Positions 18,103-26,513 of a stretch of DNA of 64,000 bases are shown in pieces. This DNA is from Geoalkalibacter halelectricus. Lineage in GTDB: Bacteria > Desulfobacterota > Desulfuromonadia > Desulfuromonadales > Geoalkalibacteraceae. The position numbers were made by a program, and so were the translations under genes. Below the pieces are notes generated by a model. It saw only the letters and a list, made by a program, of their open reading frames with translations. It made no database searches and had not been told where the DNA came from. The DNA lies in assembly GCF_025263685.1 (NCBI RefSeq), contig NZ_CP092109.1, positions 3,783,001 to 3,847,000 on the forward strand. Direction: 5' to 3'. Position 1 is the stretch's first letter, and each line of letters begins with the position of its first letter.

Positions 18103-20804
18103 GCGCCCTCCTTCCAGCCGGTCAGGGACCGGAAATCATTGAATGTGTCCGAGGTCTCGGGAATCGCCAAGGCATCTTCCGGTGGGCTGGAGTCGCCATC
18201 GGCGCTGGTCCCGGTGACGGTGACCTCGACCAGCCCGCGATCGAACTGCTCCCGCCGCCAGCGCCAGGCCTTTTCGAATTCCAGCCACAGGGTTCCGGCG
18301 TGGGCGTTGTCGTCCGCGGGCGGGCAGACCGTCGCTTGGGGGAAATAGTCGCGGTTCTGGGCGAGAAAGCGGGACTCGGAGAGGATGTAGTAGGCCTGAG
18401 CCGGCCAGCGTCCCTCCTTCTTGCGTAGCCAGGCGTACAGGGCGAGTTGCAGGGCACGGTTTTCCTTGAGTTCGGCGGCGCGATACTTGCCGCCTCCCCA
18501 TTTCAGGTCGATGACCGCTTCCTGCCCCTGGTCGTTGGTGACCAGCAGGTCGATGGTCCCGGCGAGGCGCCCGCCGGTGAAATGGCCGCTGGTTTCTTCC
18601 TCCAGGCGGGCGCTGACCACCCTGGCGGCGCGCAACTGGCGGATCAGGCCGCTCACCGAGCGGCAGGCGATATCGTGCAGGGCCTGTTTCTCCCGCCGCT
18701 GTCCCGGCAGCAGAAAGACCGCCCCCTCTTCGGCAAAGAGGCGGTCGAGGGTCGTCGTCGTGACCCGTGCCAGGGCCTCATCGTCGAGGGTGCGCCAATC
18801 CTGGTCGGGATCGGTGAGCAGCAGCTCGACCAGCCGGTGAAAGAGCGTCCCCTTCAAGCGGTTGCCGTCGGCGATGTGGCTCAGGGCGCCGCCGCGCAGC
18901 CGCGCCTTGTACTTGAGCAGCCACTGATAGGGACTGAAGAGGAAGGCTTCCAGGCTGGAGAAGGATTCCTCCTCGCGGCGGTCGAGCAGTTCGGCGTCGG
19001 CGAATCGCCACCAGCGCCGGGGCGGCGGCAGCACGGCGGGGGGCTGCTCTTCCAGCGGCAAGGCCAGGCGCAGGGGACCGAACTCACCCGCCAGTTCCCG
19101 GTCGAGATCGATGACCGGCAGGGACGTTCCGACCAGGGCTTCGATGAGATTGCCCAGGGGATGCAACCGGGCCGGTTCCCCGGCGCGGCGCTCGGGACGC
19201 AGCAGCACCAGTTGCTTTTCGGCGGCAAGGATCGGCCGCAGCCAGCGGCGGCGCAGGCTCTCGAACTGGCGCTCGGCGGGGATGAAGCGGGCGCCGTGAC
19301 GCTCCAGCGACTCCTGTTCCCGGCGGCTCCAGGGGAGGCGGCCGGGGAGTCGCGGTTCGGTGAAATCCCACCAGACCAGGCGCGGCGCGGCGGTAATGGC
19401 GGCACCGGGAGCCCGCAGCACCGGCAGGGCGCCGACCTCGGCTTCATAGTCTGGCAGCGGAGTACCGCTCGCGGTCACATCTTCGAGCAGGCGTTCCAGT
19501 TGCAGGCGGGAGATGCGTTCCTCCCCGCTTCGCCAGTCGTCGAGACAGAGTTGGGCTTCGCGGGCCTGGGAGGCGGCGGCGCGAAAGAGCGCCCGCAACT
19601 CGGGGGCGGTCCCCTCCCCTTCGGCCCGGGCGCTCATCCAGCGGGAGAGGCGGGCGCAATGCTCGGCCAGCAGCCTGAGGGGCGCCCCTGCGCGGGGGTC
19701 GTGCCGGGGAAGATCGCACCAGAGGGCGATGCGCTCGCGCAGATCCTTGCCCGCCGCCGGATCGCCCTCGGCCTTGTCTACGGCTTTTTGGCAGAGTTCA
19801 TCGAGGGCGTTCCGCCAGGGCTTGCCCCCCAGGCCGGGGGCCTCGGCCACCACTTCGGCCAGTTTATGGCGGGCGTAAGCGGGGATCGGGCAGACCGGAT
19901 GGGTGAGAAATTCAAGCAGACGGTAGGGGTCAAGGGGTTCCCAGAAGAGGCTCAGGGCCAGGGGCAGCACCTGCAAGGGGGGCCGCCAGGCGCTGGCGTC
20001 GGAGCAACCGGGCAGCGGCCGGTCCTCCTCCCAGGCGGTGCGGTCGAAAGCGGCCAGGGAATGGTCGCTGACCACCTGGGTCGGCAGGGCTTCGCCGCAG
20101 CAGGAGTCGGCGGGCAGTCCGCCGTGACCGATGCGGGTCAGGGCGCGGCCGAGCAGGTGGTTGTCCCGTGCGCCGATCAGCAGCACGCTGCCATCGCCGG
20201 AAAATTGGAACTTTTCGTCGGTCAAAAGCCCCCGTTGCAGCCGGGCGAGGTCGCTATCCCCTTGGGCGCAAGGGTTCGGCGCGGCTGGAGAGAGGGCACC
20301 GAGGCGTTGCAGTATCCGTTGCCAGAGAGCCGAAAACTCTTCCGGCGGGTCGAGCAGTTCAAGGGTCAGGGGCAGTTGCACCGTTTCCAGCCGCTCGGCC
20401 ACCCGCCGCAGGCGGTCGGCAACCCCGGCGGGCAGCAATGGGCCGGTGTGCGTTTCGACGGTGGCCAGGTCCCGCACCCGGGGGGCGTCCTCGGCGGCGG
20501 CGCTGCCGTCCCAGCCGGCTTCGAGCCAAGTGTCACGCCAGAAAAGCAGGGTGCGGGCGACGGTCAGGGGATCGACGGCGAGGGAGCGCGAGTAGAAGCG
20601 CGTGCCCGTGTCGGCCTGGCGCAGGCACTGCAAGTAGCGGGTTACCCGCAACATCGCCCCGGACGGGCGGGCGCGCAGTCCGAGGCGGGTTTCCAGTTGA
20701 TCGAGCAGGCCCAGGGGGCCGAGGGTGACCTGTCCGCAGGCGGTTGCGAACAGAGGGGAACGGTAGCCGTCGAAATCGAGGCCGAAGCGGATGGTGAGAT
20801 GCAT
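18099..20804 (-). CDS. PD-(D/E)XK nuclease family protein (AddB-like)
   Basis: A 901-residue partner of the downstream helicase. The C-terminal 250 residues carry a RecB-family nuclease: GTIDLLVTND then AVIDLKWGGGKYR, the D...D-x-K catalytic core, followed by QLALYAWL, the QhXXY-like motif. The larger N-terminal part resembles the inactivated helicase of AddB-type subunits, with no intact Walker A. ATG 20804 is the first start. The four-base overlap means coupled synthesis, consistent with a two-subunit end-processing machine. Confidence 0.78.
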   Translation of the reverse strand: MHLTIRFGLDFDGYRSPLFATACGQVTLGPLGLLDQLETRLGLRARPSGAMLRVTRYLQCLRQADTGTRFYSRSLAVDPLTVARTLLFWRDTWLEAGWDGSAAAEDAPRVRDLATVETHTGPLLPAGVADRLRRVAERLETVQLPLTLELLDPPEEFSALWQRILQRLGALSPAAPNPCAQGDSDLARLQRGLLTDEKFQFSGDGSVLLIGARDNHLLGRALTRIGHGGLPADSCCGEALPTQVVSDHSLAAFDRTAWEEDRPLPGCSDASAWRPPLQVLPLALSLFWEPLDPYRLLEFLTHPVCPIPAYARHKLAEVVAEAPGLGGKPWRNALDELCQKAVDKAEGDPAAGKDLRERIALWCDLPRHDPRAGAPLRLLAEHCARLSRWMSARAEGEGTAPELRALFRAAASQAREAQLCLDDWRSGEERISRLQLERLLEDVTASGTPLPDYEAEVGALPVLRAPGAAITAAPRLVWWDFTEPRLPGRLPWSRREQESLERHGARFIPAERQFESLRRRWLRPILAAEKQLVLLRPERRAGEPARLHPLGNLIEALVGTSLPVIDLDRELAGEFGPLRLALPLEEQPPAVLPPPRRWWRFADAELLDRREEESFSSLEAFLFSPYQWLLKYKARLRGGALSHIADGNRLKGTLFHRLVELLLTDPDQDWRTLDDEALARVTTTTLDRLFAEEGAVFLLPGQRREKQALHDIACRSVSGLIRQLRAARVVSARLEEETSGHFTGGRLAGTIDLLVTNDQGQEAVIDLKWGGGKYRAAELKENRALQLALYAWLRKKEGRWPAQAYYILSESRFLAQNRDYFPQATVCPPADDNAHAGTLWLEFEKAWRWRREQFDRGLVEVTVTGTSADGDSSPPEDALAIPETSDTFNDFRSLTGWKEGA

Positions 20805-20946
20805 GAATTAGCCCCCTCCCATGCAAGGATAAGTTAATTATATTGATCGTAAATTCATTTCAAAGCAGAAATCTGTTAATAATCGGTTTTATAAGACCCA
20901 CCTACCGTCCCCGAAAATACCAAATAGCGATATCCAAAAGTCCCAT

Positions 20947-21414
20947 TCAGTAAGGATAGGAAGGACAAATCTTCTTTAACCTTCTTAAAGATTTGTGAAA
21001 TTCATGACACCCACCTTTTTCAACTAGAAAACGTCGTCGCTGCCATTCATACTTGAATTTTTCAATTAAAAAATCAAATTGCCCTGGGATTTCTTCTTTA
21101 TTATCCTCAAGATTCCTCCGAGAACACTCTATTATACTCACTAGTAATTGAAAATAGCGGTTATAGCAATGCCAAGACCATTCGGATTTTTGGCTCGCAA
21201 CCATGGATGGCTGAACGCAGATTTCTATTAAATCAAAAACGTCAAGCAATGATATGGCGACCTCGATTCTTAATGACACATAACGATTTATATGCGTTTC
21301 AATCGCGTCCAGACACTGAAAGCTTTTTTCAAAATCTCCTATCGAATTTTTTAGTATCTGTCCTAGTTCGTTTGGCAAATTGTGATCAGGCATCTGAAGG
21401 TAATCAACAAACAT
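20947..21414 (-). CDS. AT-rich hypothetical protein
   Basis: A 155-residue, mostly helical, Cys-containing protein starting MFVDYLQMPDHNLPNEL. Its base composition is clearly more AT-rich than both neighbours, suggesting separate acquisition. No family recognised. It could be an insertion into the surrounding cluster, since the genes on both sides are GC-rich and co-directional. Confidence 0.55.
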   Translation of the reverse strand: MFVDYLQMPDHNLPNELGQILKNSIGDFEKSFQCLDAIETHINRYVSLRIEVAISLLDVFDLIEICVQPSMVASQKSEWSWHCYNRYFQLLVSIIECSRRNLEDNKEEIPGQFDFLIEKFKYEWQRRRFLVEKGGCHEFHKSLRRLKKICPSYPY

Positions 21415-21497
21415 CGTGTAATTTCTCCCGAAATTATTGAGAAAACTTCATACTCTGCATGCAATATGGACTACACGGTCTCAGGATGTTGACTGCA

Positions 21498-21995
21498 CTA
21501 ACAACTAAAATTTTTCCCGAAAAAACTCGTAATATCGAACCAGAACTCCCGCTCGAAGCGGATCTCCTTCGCCTCGCGCTTTTTCCCATGGGCTTCATGG
21601 TCGAACTCGGGATTGCCGTGGCCGTAGGGGCCGTTCCATTCGGCTTTCAGTTCTTTCCAGTCTTCCAACTCGATGGCGCGGACCGCGACAAATATCTGAT
21701 CGAAGTGACGACCTTCGTCATGGATCAGATATTGCATTCCCACGTTCCATTCGACATCCAGGTATTTCCAGGGAGCCGCGTTCATTTCTTCACGAATGCG
21801 GTTTTCGATGAACTCGTATTCGATGGCGATCCCGTCGAAGGCAACGGACAGGTCGACCACCGGGTCGTTCCGGTCGATGGTGCAGGCATCCGCCTGGCTG
21901 TAACCCCACCCTCCCTGGATGGGCAAGTTTTTCCCGTAGGTTTTAAAGACCTCTCGCGGCGACTCGGCACTGACGATGGGCGGCGGAATCTTCAT
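21498..21995 (-). CDS. Hypothetical protein (MKIPPPIVSAESP family)
   Basis: A 165-residue protein whose N-terminus, MKIPPPIVSAESPREVFKTY, and motif GGWGYSQADACTIDRND look like a conserved family of unknown function. No transmembrane or known catalytic motif is visible. ATG 21995 overlaps the stop of an upstream open frame (ATGA), suggesting earlier translational coupling. Lies between DIP1984 and the nuclease gene. Confidence 0.6.
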   Translation of the reverse strand: MKIPPPIVSAESPREVFKTYGKNLPIQGGWGYSQADACTIDRNDPVVDLSVAFDGIAIEYEFIENRIREEMNAAPWKYLDVEWNVGMQYLIHDEGRHFDQIFVAVRAIELEDWKELKAEWNGPYGHGNPEFDHEAHGKKREAKEIRFEREFWFDITSFFGKNFSC

Positions 21996-22228
21996 GGCGC
22001 CACCATTTCTGTTTGGATGTGAACTGACAAATCCCCCTCCATCCCCCTTTGCCAAAGGGGGAGTTTCTTGCCTCCCGTCCCCCCGCGATAAATCAGTCCC
22101 TGGTCGTAAGTGTTGTCCGTCTGAATCATGGCGCTCATGGCATCAGCGTAACGACCTTGAATGTCGGCGGGGATGACCCGCCGGCCCTGGTCTCGGGCGC
22201 CATCGTGCCGACATTGCCCCGTCGGCGG
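21992..22228 (-). pseudogene. Headless open frame ending in a REP-like palindrome
   Basis: A frame without a start reads RDQGRRVIPADIQGRY, then ADAMSAMIQTDNTYDQG, which looks like real protein. It then runs through the palindrome at 22042-22062 and stops in the start codon of the next gene. I take it as the remnant of an unidentified gene whose 3' end was replaced by a repeat. Confidence 0.35.
22042..22062. repeat. TCCCCCTTT / AAAGGGGGA palindrome
   Basis: A perfect 9-bp stem with a GCC loop, embedded in the common CCCTCCATCCCCCTTTGCC repeat seen between genes in many bacteria. It would form a very stable hairpin and could act as terminator or mRNA stabiliser on either strand. Confidence 0.6.
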
Positions 22229-22276
22229 GGTTGGGACTCGCTTTTATCGCGGGGGTGGGACTCGTCGCACGCGTGT

Positions 22277-22732
22277 TCAGTCGAGCAGATCGCTTGTCCA
22301 GTTCAGGAGCTGGATGCGCGTATCCAACTCGCGGTAATTCTGGGCATACCCGTCCGCTTGGCGTTGCAGGTCGGCAACGGGGATGGTGCTGACGAAGCGC
22401 ACCTCCCGCGAGGAATGACGGGCGAGGGTAACGGTTCCGGCTTGGGCGATCTCTCTCCAAGTCGCTTGCTTTTTCTGCAGCAGATCGCGCTGGACGAGCA
22501 TATCGGCGAGGCTGGTTCCATCCTCTTCAACCGCGCAGTTGGTTCGGTTGATCCGACAGATCAGGCTGTTCAACTCCTCGTAGAGTCGGGACAGCTGGTG
22601 CAACAGATCCTGCGGATCCTCGGCGGGGACATCCCCTTCCTGGGCGACGGCGATCCGCTCAAGACGTTTTTCCGTCTCGCGCAGACGTTTTTGCACATCG
22701 ACTCGCTGAATCAAACCTTCTGCAAGTTTCAT
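22277..22732 (-). CDS. DIP1984 family protein
   Basis: A 151-residue helical protein starting MKLAEGLIQRVDVQKRLRE, with the family's SLICRINRTNCAVEEDG core and a basic LARHSSREVRFVS tail. DIP1984 proteins (also annotated septicolysin-like) have no established function. AGGAG five bases before ATG 22732 sets the start. It is in a co-directional set with the HTH regulator upstream and unknown genes downstream. Confidence 0.72.
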   Translation of the reverse strand: MKLAEGLIQRVDVQKRLRETEKRLERIAVAQEGDVPAEDPQDLLHQLSRLYEELNSLICRINRTNCAVEEDGTSLADMLVQRDLLQKKQATWREIAQAGTVTLARHSSREVRFVSTIPVADLQRQADGYAQNYRELDTRIQLLNWTSDLLD

Positions 22733-22850
22733 GACAACTCCTGATCGTTCGTGGTTTAGGCAGAGGTTAACCGCCCCTGGCGACGGCGACTGTCGCATGG
22801 GCTACGGGAAACGAAAAAAGAGAGCAGGAAGAAGATGAACGGCGAAGCGA

Positions 22851-23282
22851 TCAGGCGGCGAGGTCAAAGGCGCGGAGCGGCTGGGCAGAGCGATAATCGA
22901 CCCGGCAGTCGGCACTCTTTCCGAGGACGGCGCGGGCTTGGGCGAAGAGGGGCTGGAGAATCCGGCTGGATTCCTTGGGCAGGTGCTTACCGGCGAGGCG
23001 CTCGACATCGCGCAGGGCTTTGGCGACGGCGGTCGTCATGAGCGGCACGTCGCTGAAAAAATCCTCCTTGGTGGTGCGCGACCATCCCCGGGGCTTGCAG
23101 TCGTCGGAAGTAATGGGGAAACGCTGCGAGAGTTTGACCAGATCCCGCTGCAAGGTACGCTCGCAGATATCTAATCCGCAATCCTGGGTGATGAGCTCTT
23201 CCCGCAACTCCTTGACGCTGATCTTGCGGGGGTAAACGGGGAGCAGTTGCAGCATCAGCAGGTAACGAATGGAAGTATCCAT
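22851..23282 (-). CDS. HTH transcriptional regulator, short WYL-regulator-like
   Basis: A 143-residue protein with a DeoR-like winged helix: SIRYLLMLQLLPVYPRKIS, then CERTLQRDLVKLSQRFPI. This matches the N-terminus of WYL-type regulators, which often control defence islands, but the ligand-binding WYL domain is absent and nothing like it follows. GAGAAGGGTC before ATG 23282 supports the start over longer frames. It is first in the set DIP1984, unknown, nuclease, helicase and is a good candidate for their regulator. Confidence 0.7.
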   Translation of the reverse strand: MDTSIRYLLMLQLLPVYPRKISVKELREELITQDCGLDICERTLQRDLVKLSQRFPITSDDCKPRGWSRTTKEDFFSDVPLMTTAVAKALRDVERLAGKHLPKESSRILQPLFAQARAVLGKSADCRVDYRSAQPLRAFDLAA

Positions 23283-23541
23283 GACCCTTCTCTCCTTTGG
23301 GCTAGAGTGAGGACATTCGCACGCCGGACGCACGGGTAGCGTCGACGGCCTCGGGCGGCAAGCCCTCGGCGCGAATGTCGTGGCCAAATGGTGCGGAGTG
23401 GGGGTCAGCTGATGGCGGTACCGAATGGGACGTTTTGAGCGAACATGAAACCCTCCGGGGGAAAGAATGGGAAATCGCCAAAACAAGGGAGGAGCAGAAA
23501 GAATGCTGGCCGATTCTGAAAAAAATCTCGCCAAAGATTTT

Positions 23542-23571
23542 CTTATACCACAGAGTGGCCTGTTTTGTCAA
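23542..23571 (-). promoter_or_regulatory. Sigma-70-like promoter for the HTH regulator
   Basis: On the minus strand, TTGACA (23566-23571) and TATAAG (23542-23547) are separated by 18 bp, the best promoter match in the accessory region. Transcription would start near 23535, leaving an approximately 250-base leader before the regulator start at 23282, in which I see no convincing gene. Confidence 0.6.
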
Positions 23572-23635
23572 GACGAAAATTAATTCGGCCTGACCAGACC
23601 TGCCGCGCTGTCGTTCCAAGCTACGATCCGGTCGA

Positions 23636-24136
23636 TCATGGCTCGACCTTGACGCTGAGCAGCGTATCAAGCTCCTGCCACAACCGGTCACAGCGACCGG
23701 GACGGTAGGCCGCCCCCCGGAAGGCCGAATGTTCGCAGCGATAGACCTCCAGCAGATCCGCTTTGCCGTCGGCGATGCAGGCGCGGACGTTGGCCAGCCG
23801 GTCAGCGGCTTTCACCGTCAAGGCCAGCTCCAGCTCAGGGCCGACCTGGGCGAGCTTGGCGTAGGTTTTGGCTTTGCGCTCCTTGCGATCTTCCCCCGGC
23901 TCATCGGTGAGCAGCGCGACACAGCAGGCGACGGCATCGCCGAATTCGGCGCGAACCTCATCGAGGGTAATCGCGGCATCTTCCACGACATCATGCAGGA
24001 AACCGACCGTGACGGCGTCCTCGCCGAAGGGGACCAGCAGTTCGGCGACGGCATCGAGGTGGACCGCGTAGGGATGCTCTCCGTATCGCTGGTTTCCATG
24101 GGCGGCAAGGGCGAAGGCACGGGCGGTGCTCTGCAT
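23636..24136 (-). CDS. HD-domain (p)ppGpp hydrolase-like protein
   Basis: A 166-residue stand-alone RelA/SpoT-type HD domain: ALAAHGNQRYGEHPYAVHL supplies the first His, FLHDVVEDAAIT the HD pair plus ED, and VKAADRLANVRA the later Asp and Asn. There is no synthetase domain, so it fits a small alarmone hydrolase (MESH/SAH type). AGGAG lies before ATG 24136. Third gene of a tight operon. An antitoxin-like or alarmone-clearing role is possible. Confidence 0.75.
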   Translation of the reverse strand: MQSTARAFALAAHGNQRYGEHPYAVHLDAVAELLVPFGEDAVTVGFLHDVVEDAAITLDEVRAEFGDAVACCVALLTDEPGEDRKERKAKTYAKLAQVGPELELALTVKAADRLANVRACIADGKADLLEVYRCEHSAFRGAAYRPGRCDRLWQELDTLLSVKVEP

Positions 24137-24165
24137 GTCGGTGTTCTCCTGGATGGAAGTCCTTT

Positions 24166-24909
24166 TCATGGGGCCTCGGAAAATGTCGATGCCGGCGAGG
24201 GCATTTGCGGTTCGCGAATGCCAAAGAGAACAAAACGGATGTCGCGTTCGCCGCCGCCCTGCCCCTCCCGAATCGGCTCAGGGTCATTTTGCTCGGGGCG
24301 CCAGAGGATGTTCCGGTTCAGCACGATCCCCGCTCTCAGGTCGACCTCATCGACCAGCAACCCGAAGTGGGCGGCAAGTTGCTGCCAAAGGTCGTTCGGC
24401 GCGACGGTCCGGGCGTCGTCGGAGAGCAGGTTGCAGCCCTGCTCATTGACCAGAAACGTGAAGACGGCCTCGGCCACCCCCGCCCCTTTGAACCGTTCCT
24501 GCAGGCTGACGGCATTGACCATGACCAACGGACCGTTGCGGGAAAGCCCCGCCAGGGTGCGCCCCCGTAAAAGATCGATGCTCATGACCACCTGGAACCG
24601 AGTTTCACTATTCTCTTCGGCGAAATATCCCAGGCAAAGATAAATTCCGGCCTTGTCGTGGGCGGAGTTATTGAGCCGATACAGGGAGAGCTTTTCGCTG
24701 CCGGGGACGTCAAAGGTGCCGATAAGCCGCCAGTTCAGAGTCATCACGGTGACGGAAAAGGAGCGCGTCCGCTCGAAACAGTGGATGGCGCGACAGGCTT
24801 CATAACGGTAGAAAACCGGTAGGTCTTCATTCTCGAAAAAATTCCGGAACCGCGAAGGCAGCAGGGTCTTCGTTTCCTTTTGGTGGCGCGAGGGGCGGAT
24901 CTTCTTCAT
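24166..24909 (-). CDS. Putative GNAT-fold protein
   Basis: A 247-residue protein without a firm family match. The segment ERFKGAGVAEAVFTFLVNE resembles the acetyl-CoA pyrophosphate loop (R-x-G-x-G/A) of GNAT N-acetyltransferases, followed by LLSDDARTVAPNDLWQ, a layout seen in some phage and mobile-element GNATs. The rest, including a basic N-terminus, is unknown. It lies 15 bases after the zinc-ribbon gene and 29 before the HD gene, so the three form an operon. Confidence 0.5.
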   Translation of the reverse strand: MKKIRPSRHQKETKTLLPSRFRNFFENEDLPVFYRYEACRAIHCFERTRSFSVTVMTLNWRLIGTFDVPGSEKLSLYRLNNSAHDKAGIYLCLGYFAEENSETRFQVVMSIDLLRGRTLAGLSRNGPLVMVNAVSLQERFKGAGVAEAVFTFLVNEQGCNLLSDDARTVAPNDLWQQLAAHFGLLVDEVDLRAGIVLNRNILWRPEQNDPEPIREGQGGGERDIRFVLFGIREPQMPSPASTFSEAP

Positions 24910-24924
24910 CGGCAGGCCCCCCGG

Positions 24925-25353
24925 CTACTTCCGCACGATGTCCAGCTTGTCGCCGACTTTGAATGTTTTTTCGGAATAGAGTTTCCAGTCACTTCCGGAC
25001 CCATCGCTGATGGAGTAGGTCGTCTCCCCCTGGCGGTCGACGTGGACCTTGGTGACGGTGAGATCGTCGTTATCCCACACTTGGTCGGGCGAGGTCAGAA
25101 ACAGATGCAGAAACATGAGCAGAAAGACAATCTTGGACAATATCTTGATCGGCTTGACGACGTAGCGATAAAAAGCTCCCCGCGGCTGCCGGTAATCGAC
25201 GGCGGTCACCCCGTTGCGGGTGTTCCAGCGAATGAAAGGGTCCTTGCCGAACACCTCGGCATCGCACCCCAGACAGGAAACGATCACGGAGTATTCATCC
25301 ACCCGCGCCCTTCCCCCGCAAAAGGGACAGGGCATCAGATCGGGCTTTTTCAT
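24925..25353 (-). CDS. Lar-like zinc-ribbon protein with membrane segment
   Basis: A 142-residue protein opening with MPCPFCGGRARV, VSCLGCDAEVF and FIRWNTRNG, the pattern of Lar-type restriction-alleviation zinc ribbons (CPFCGG, CxxC, WNxR). Unlike Lar it continues into a hydrophobic helix (KILSKIVFLLMFLHLFL) and an approximately 55-residue C-terminal domain. ATG 25353 follows AAAGGAG. First gene of the operon with the GNAT-like and HD genes. A membrane-bound Lar-like protein is unusual; function unknown. Confidence 0.6.
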   Translation of the reverse strand: MKKPDLMPCPFCGGRARVDEYSVIVSCLGCDAEVFGKDPFIRWNTRNGVTAVDYRQPRGAFYRYVVKPIKILSKIVFLLMFLHLFLTSPDQVWDNDDLTVTKVHVDRQGETTYSISDGSGSDWKLYSEKTFKVGDKLDIVRK

Positions 25354-25620
25354 CACGACTCCTTTCCCGCGGGATTCAGGGCTGCGATAGGCGTTACGGA
25401 CGGCCGGCGGGGGAGAGTTTTCCCCAATTGTTTGCCGAGTATAGGCAGGGGTGGCGACAGGGGGTGTCGTTTTGAGTGGGGGGGGTGTTCCTATCGTCTT
25501 GCTGGTACGGAATAAAAACGCGAGAGAACTGATTAAGGTTGTGCAGTGCGTGCATTTTGCATACAGACCAAAACATAGATTTTATTTGCTGACATCATGC
25601 ACCATCACTCCGATCTCATC

Positions 25621-25628
25621 ATCAAACC
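25621..25628. repeat. IS21 target duplication, left copy
   Basis: ATCAAACC directly before the IS21 left end; the same 8 bases occur directly after the right end at 28262-28269. Evidence of a simple transposition with no later rearrangement. Confidence 0.8.
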
Positions 25629-25632
25629 TGCG

Positions 25633-25724
25633 CAATCCGTTTTTTCTGGACAGGGTTTCCGGTTTTGAGTGAACAGGGTTTCCGGTTTTGAGTGGACAGT
25701 GAATCCGGTTTGAACTGGACAGTG
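25633..25724. repeat. IS21 left terminal array, four 23-bp units
   Basis: Four consecutive 23-bp units (25633, 25656, 25679, 25702) share a TCCGG, T/A run, TGGACAG pattern. Multiple end repeats are the binding sites of the IS21 transposase. They are not CRISPR: they have no spacers and mirror the array at the other end. Confidence 0.82.
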
Positions 25725-25772
25725 TTTTTTCTCGATTCTTCCTGTCGCGGTTTCGGGTTCGGGGTGTCCAAT

Positions 25773-26513
25773 CTACTTGCTCTTTGACATCAGTTTTCTC
25801 ATCGATTCTCCCTTCATGGTGATCCGGTGCGCGTTGTGAACCAGTCGGTCGAGCACCGCGTCAGCAATGGTCGGATCGCCGATGGTGTCGTGCCATTTCT
25901 CCGTCGGGATCTGGCTGACGACAATGGTCGAGGTGATGCCGTGGCGGTCTTCGAGTACTTCCAGGATGTCCCGTCGCTCCTTGTCGCCCAGCTTGGCCAA
26001 GCCCCAATCGTCGATGATCAAGATGGCGTATTTGGCCAGGCGACTCAGCAGTTTGCCGTAACTGCCGTCGGCCCGGGCTATGTGCAGATCCTGGAGCAGG
26101 CGCGGCAGCCGAAGGTAGTGGGCGCTGTACCCGCTGCGACAGGCGCTGTTGGCCAGAGCGCAGGCGATGAAGGTCTTGCCGCTGCCGGTGGGGCCGGTGA
26201 CGATGACGTTCTGCGTGCCCTTTACCCAGCCGTTTTGCGTCAGGGAGAGGATCGCGTCCTTGGCGAGTCCCCTTGGGGTGCGAAAGTCGATCTCTTCGGG
26301 ACAGGCACCGGCGTAGCGCAGCTTGGCTCCCCGCAGCAGGTTGGTCAACCGGCGGTTGTCCCGGTGGGTCATCTCCCGGTCGACGAGCATCCCCAGGCGT
26401 TCTTCGAAGGCGAGTTCGCCATACAGGGGGCTCTGGCTCTGTTCGCTCAGGGCTTCGGCCATGCCGGCGAGTTTAAGCTGGTGCAGTTTGCCGAGGGTCA
26501 TCTCCACCATCAT
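25773..26513 (-). CDS. istB: IstB, AAA+ ATP-binding helper of IS21
   Basis: A 246-residue DnaC-like AAA+ protein with Walker A VTGPTGSGKTFIACALA, Walker B AILIIDDWGLAKL and a downstream STIVVSQ sensor. IstB assembles on target DNA and bends it for IstA. The start overlaps the end of istA by four bases, the usual arrangement. Full length, no defects seen. Confidence 0.95.
   Translation of the reverse strand: MMVEMTLGKLHQLKLAGMAEALSEQSQSPLYGELAFEERLGMLVDREMTHRDNRRLTNLLRGAKLRYAGACPEEIDFRTPRGLAKDAILSLTQNGWVKGTQNVIVTGPTGSGKTFIACALANSACRSGYSAHYLRLPRLLQDLHIARADGSYGKLLSRLAKYAILIIDDWGLAKLGDKERRDILEVLEDRHGITSTIVVSQIPTEKWHDTIGDPTIADAVLDRLVHNAHRITMKGESMRKLMSKSK

Noticed and set aside
14869-18348. 1159-codon open frame antisense to the helicase
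   Set aside because: Shadow of the UvrD gene; no domain is recognisable and the real gene has all helicase motifs.
22143-22460. 105-codon minus-strand frame overlapping DIP1984
   Set aside because: Out of frame with DIP1984 and Pro/Arg-rich; a shadow.
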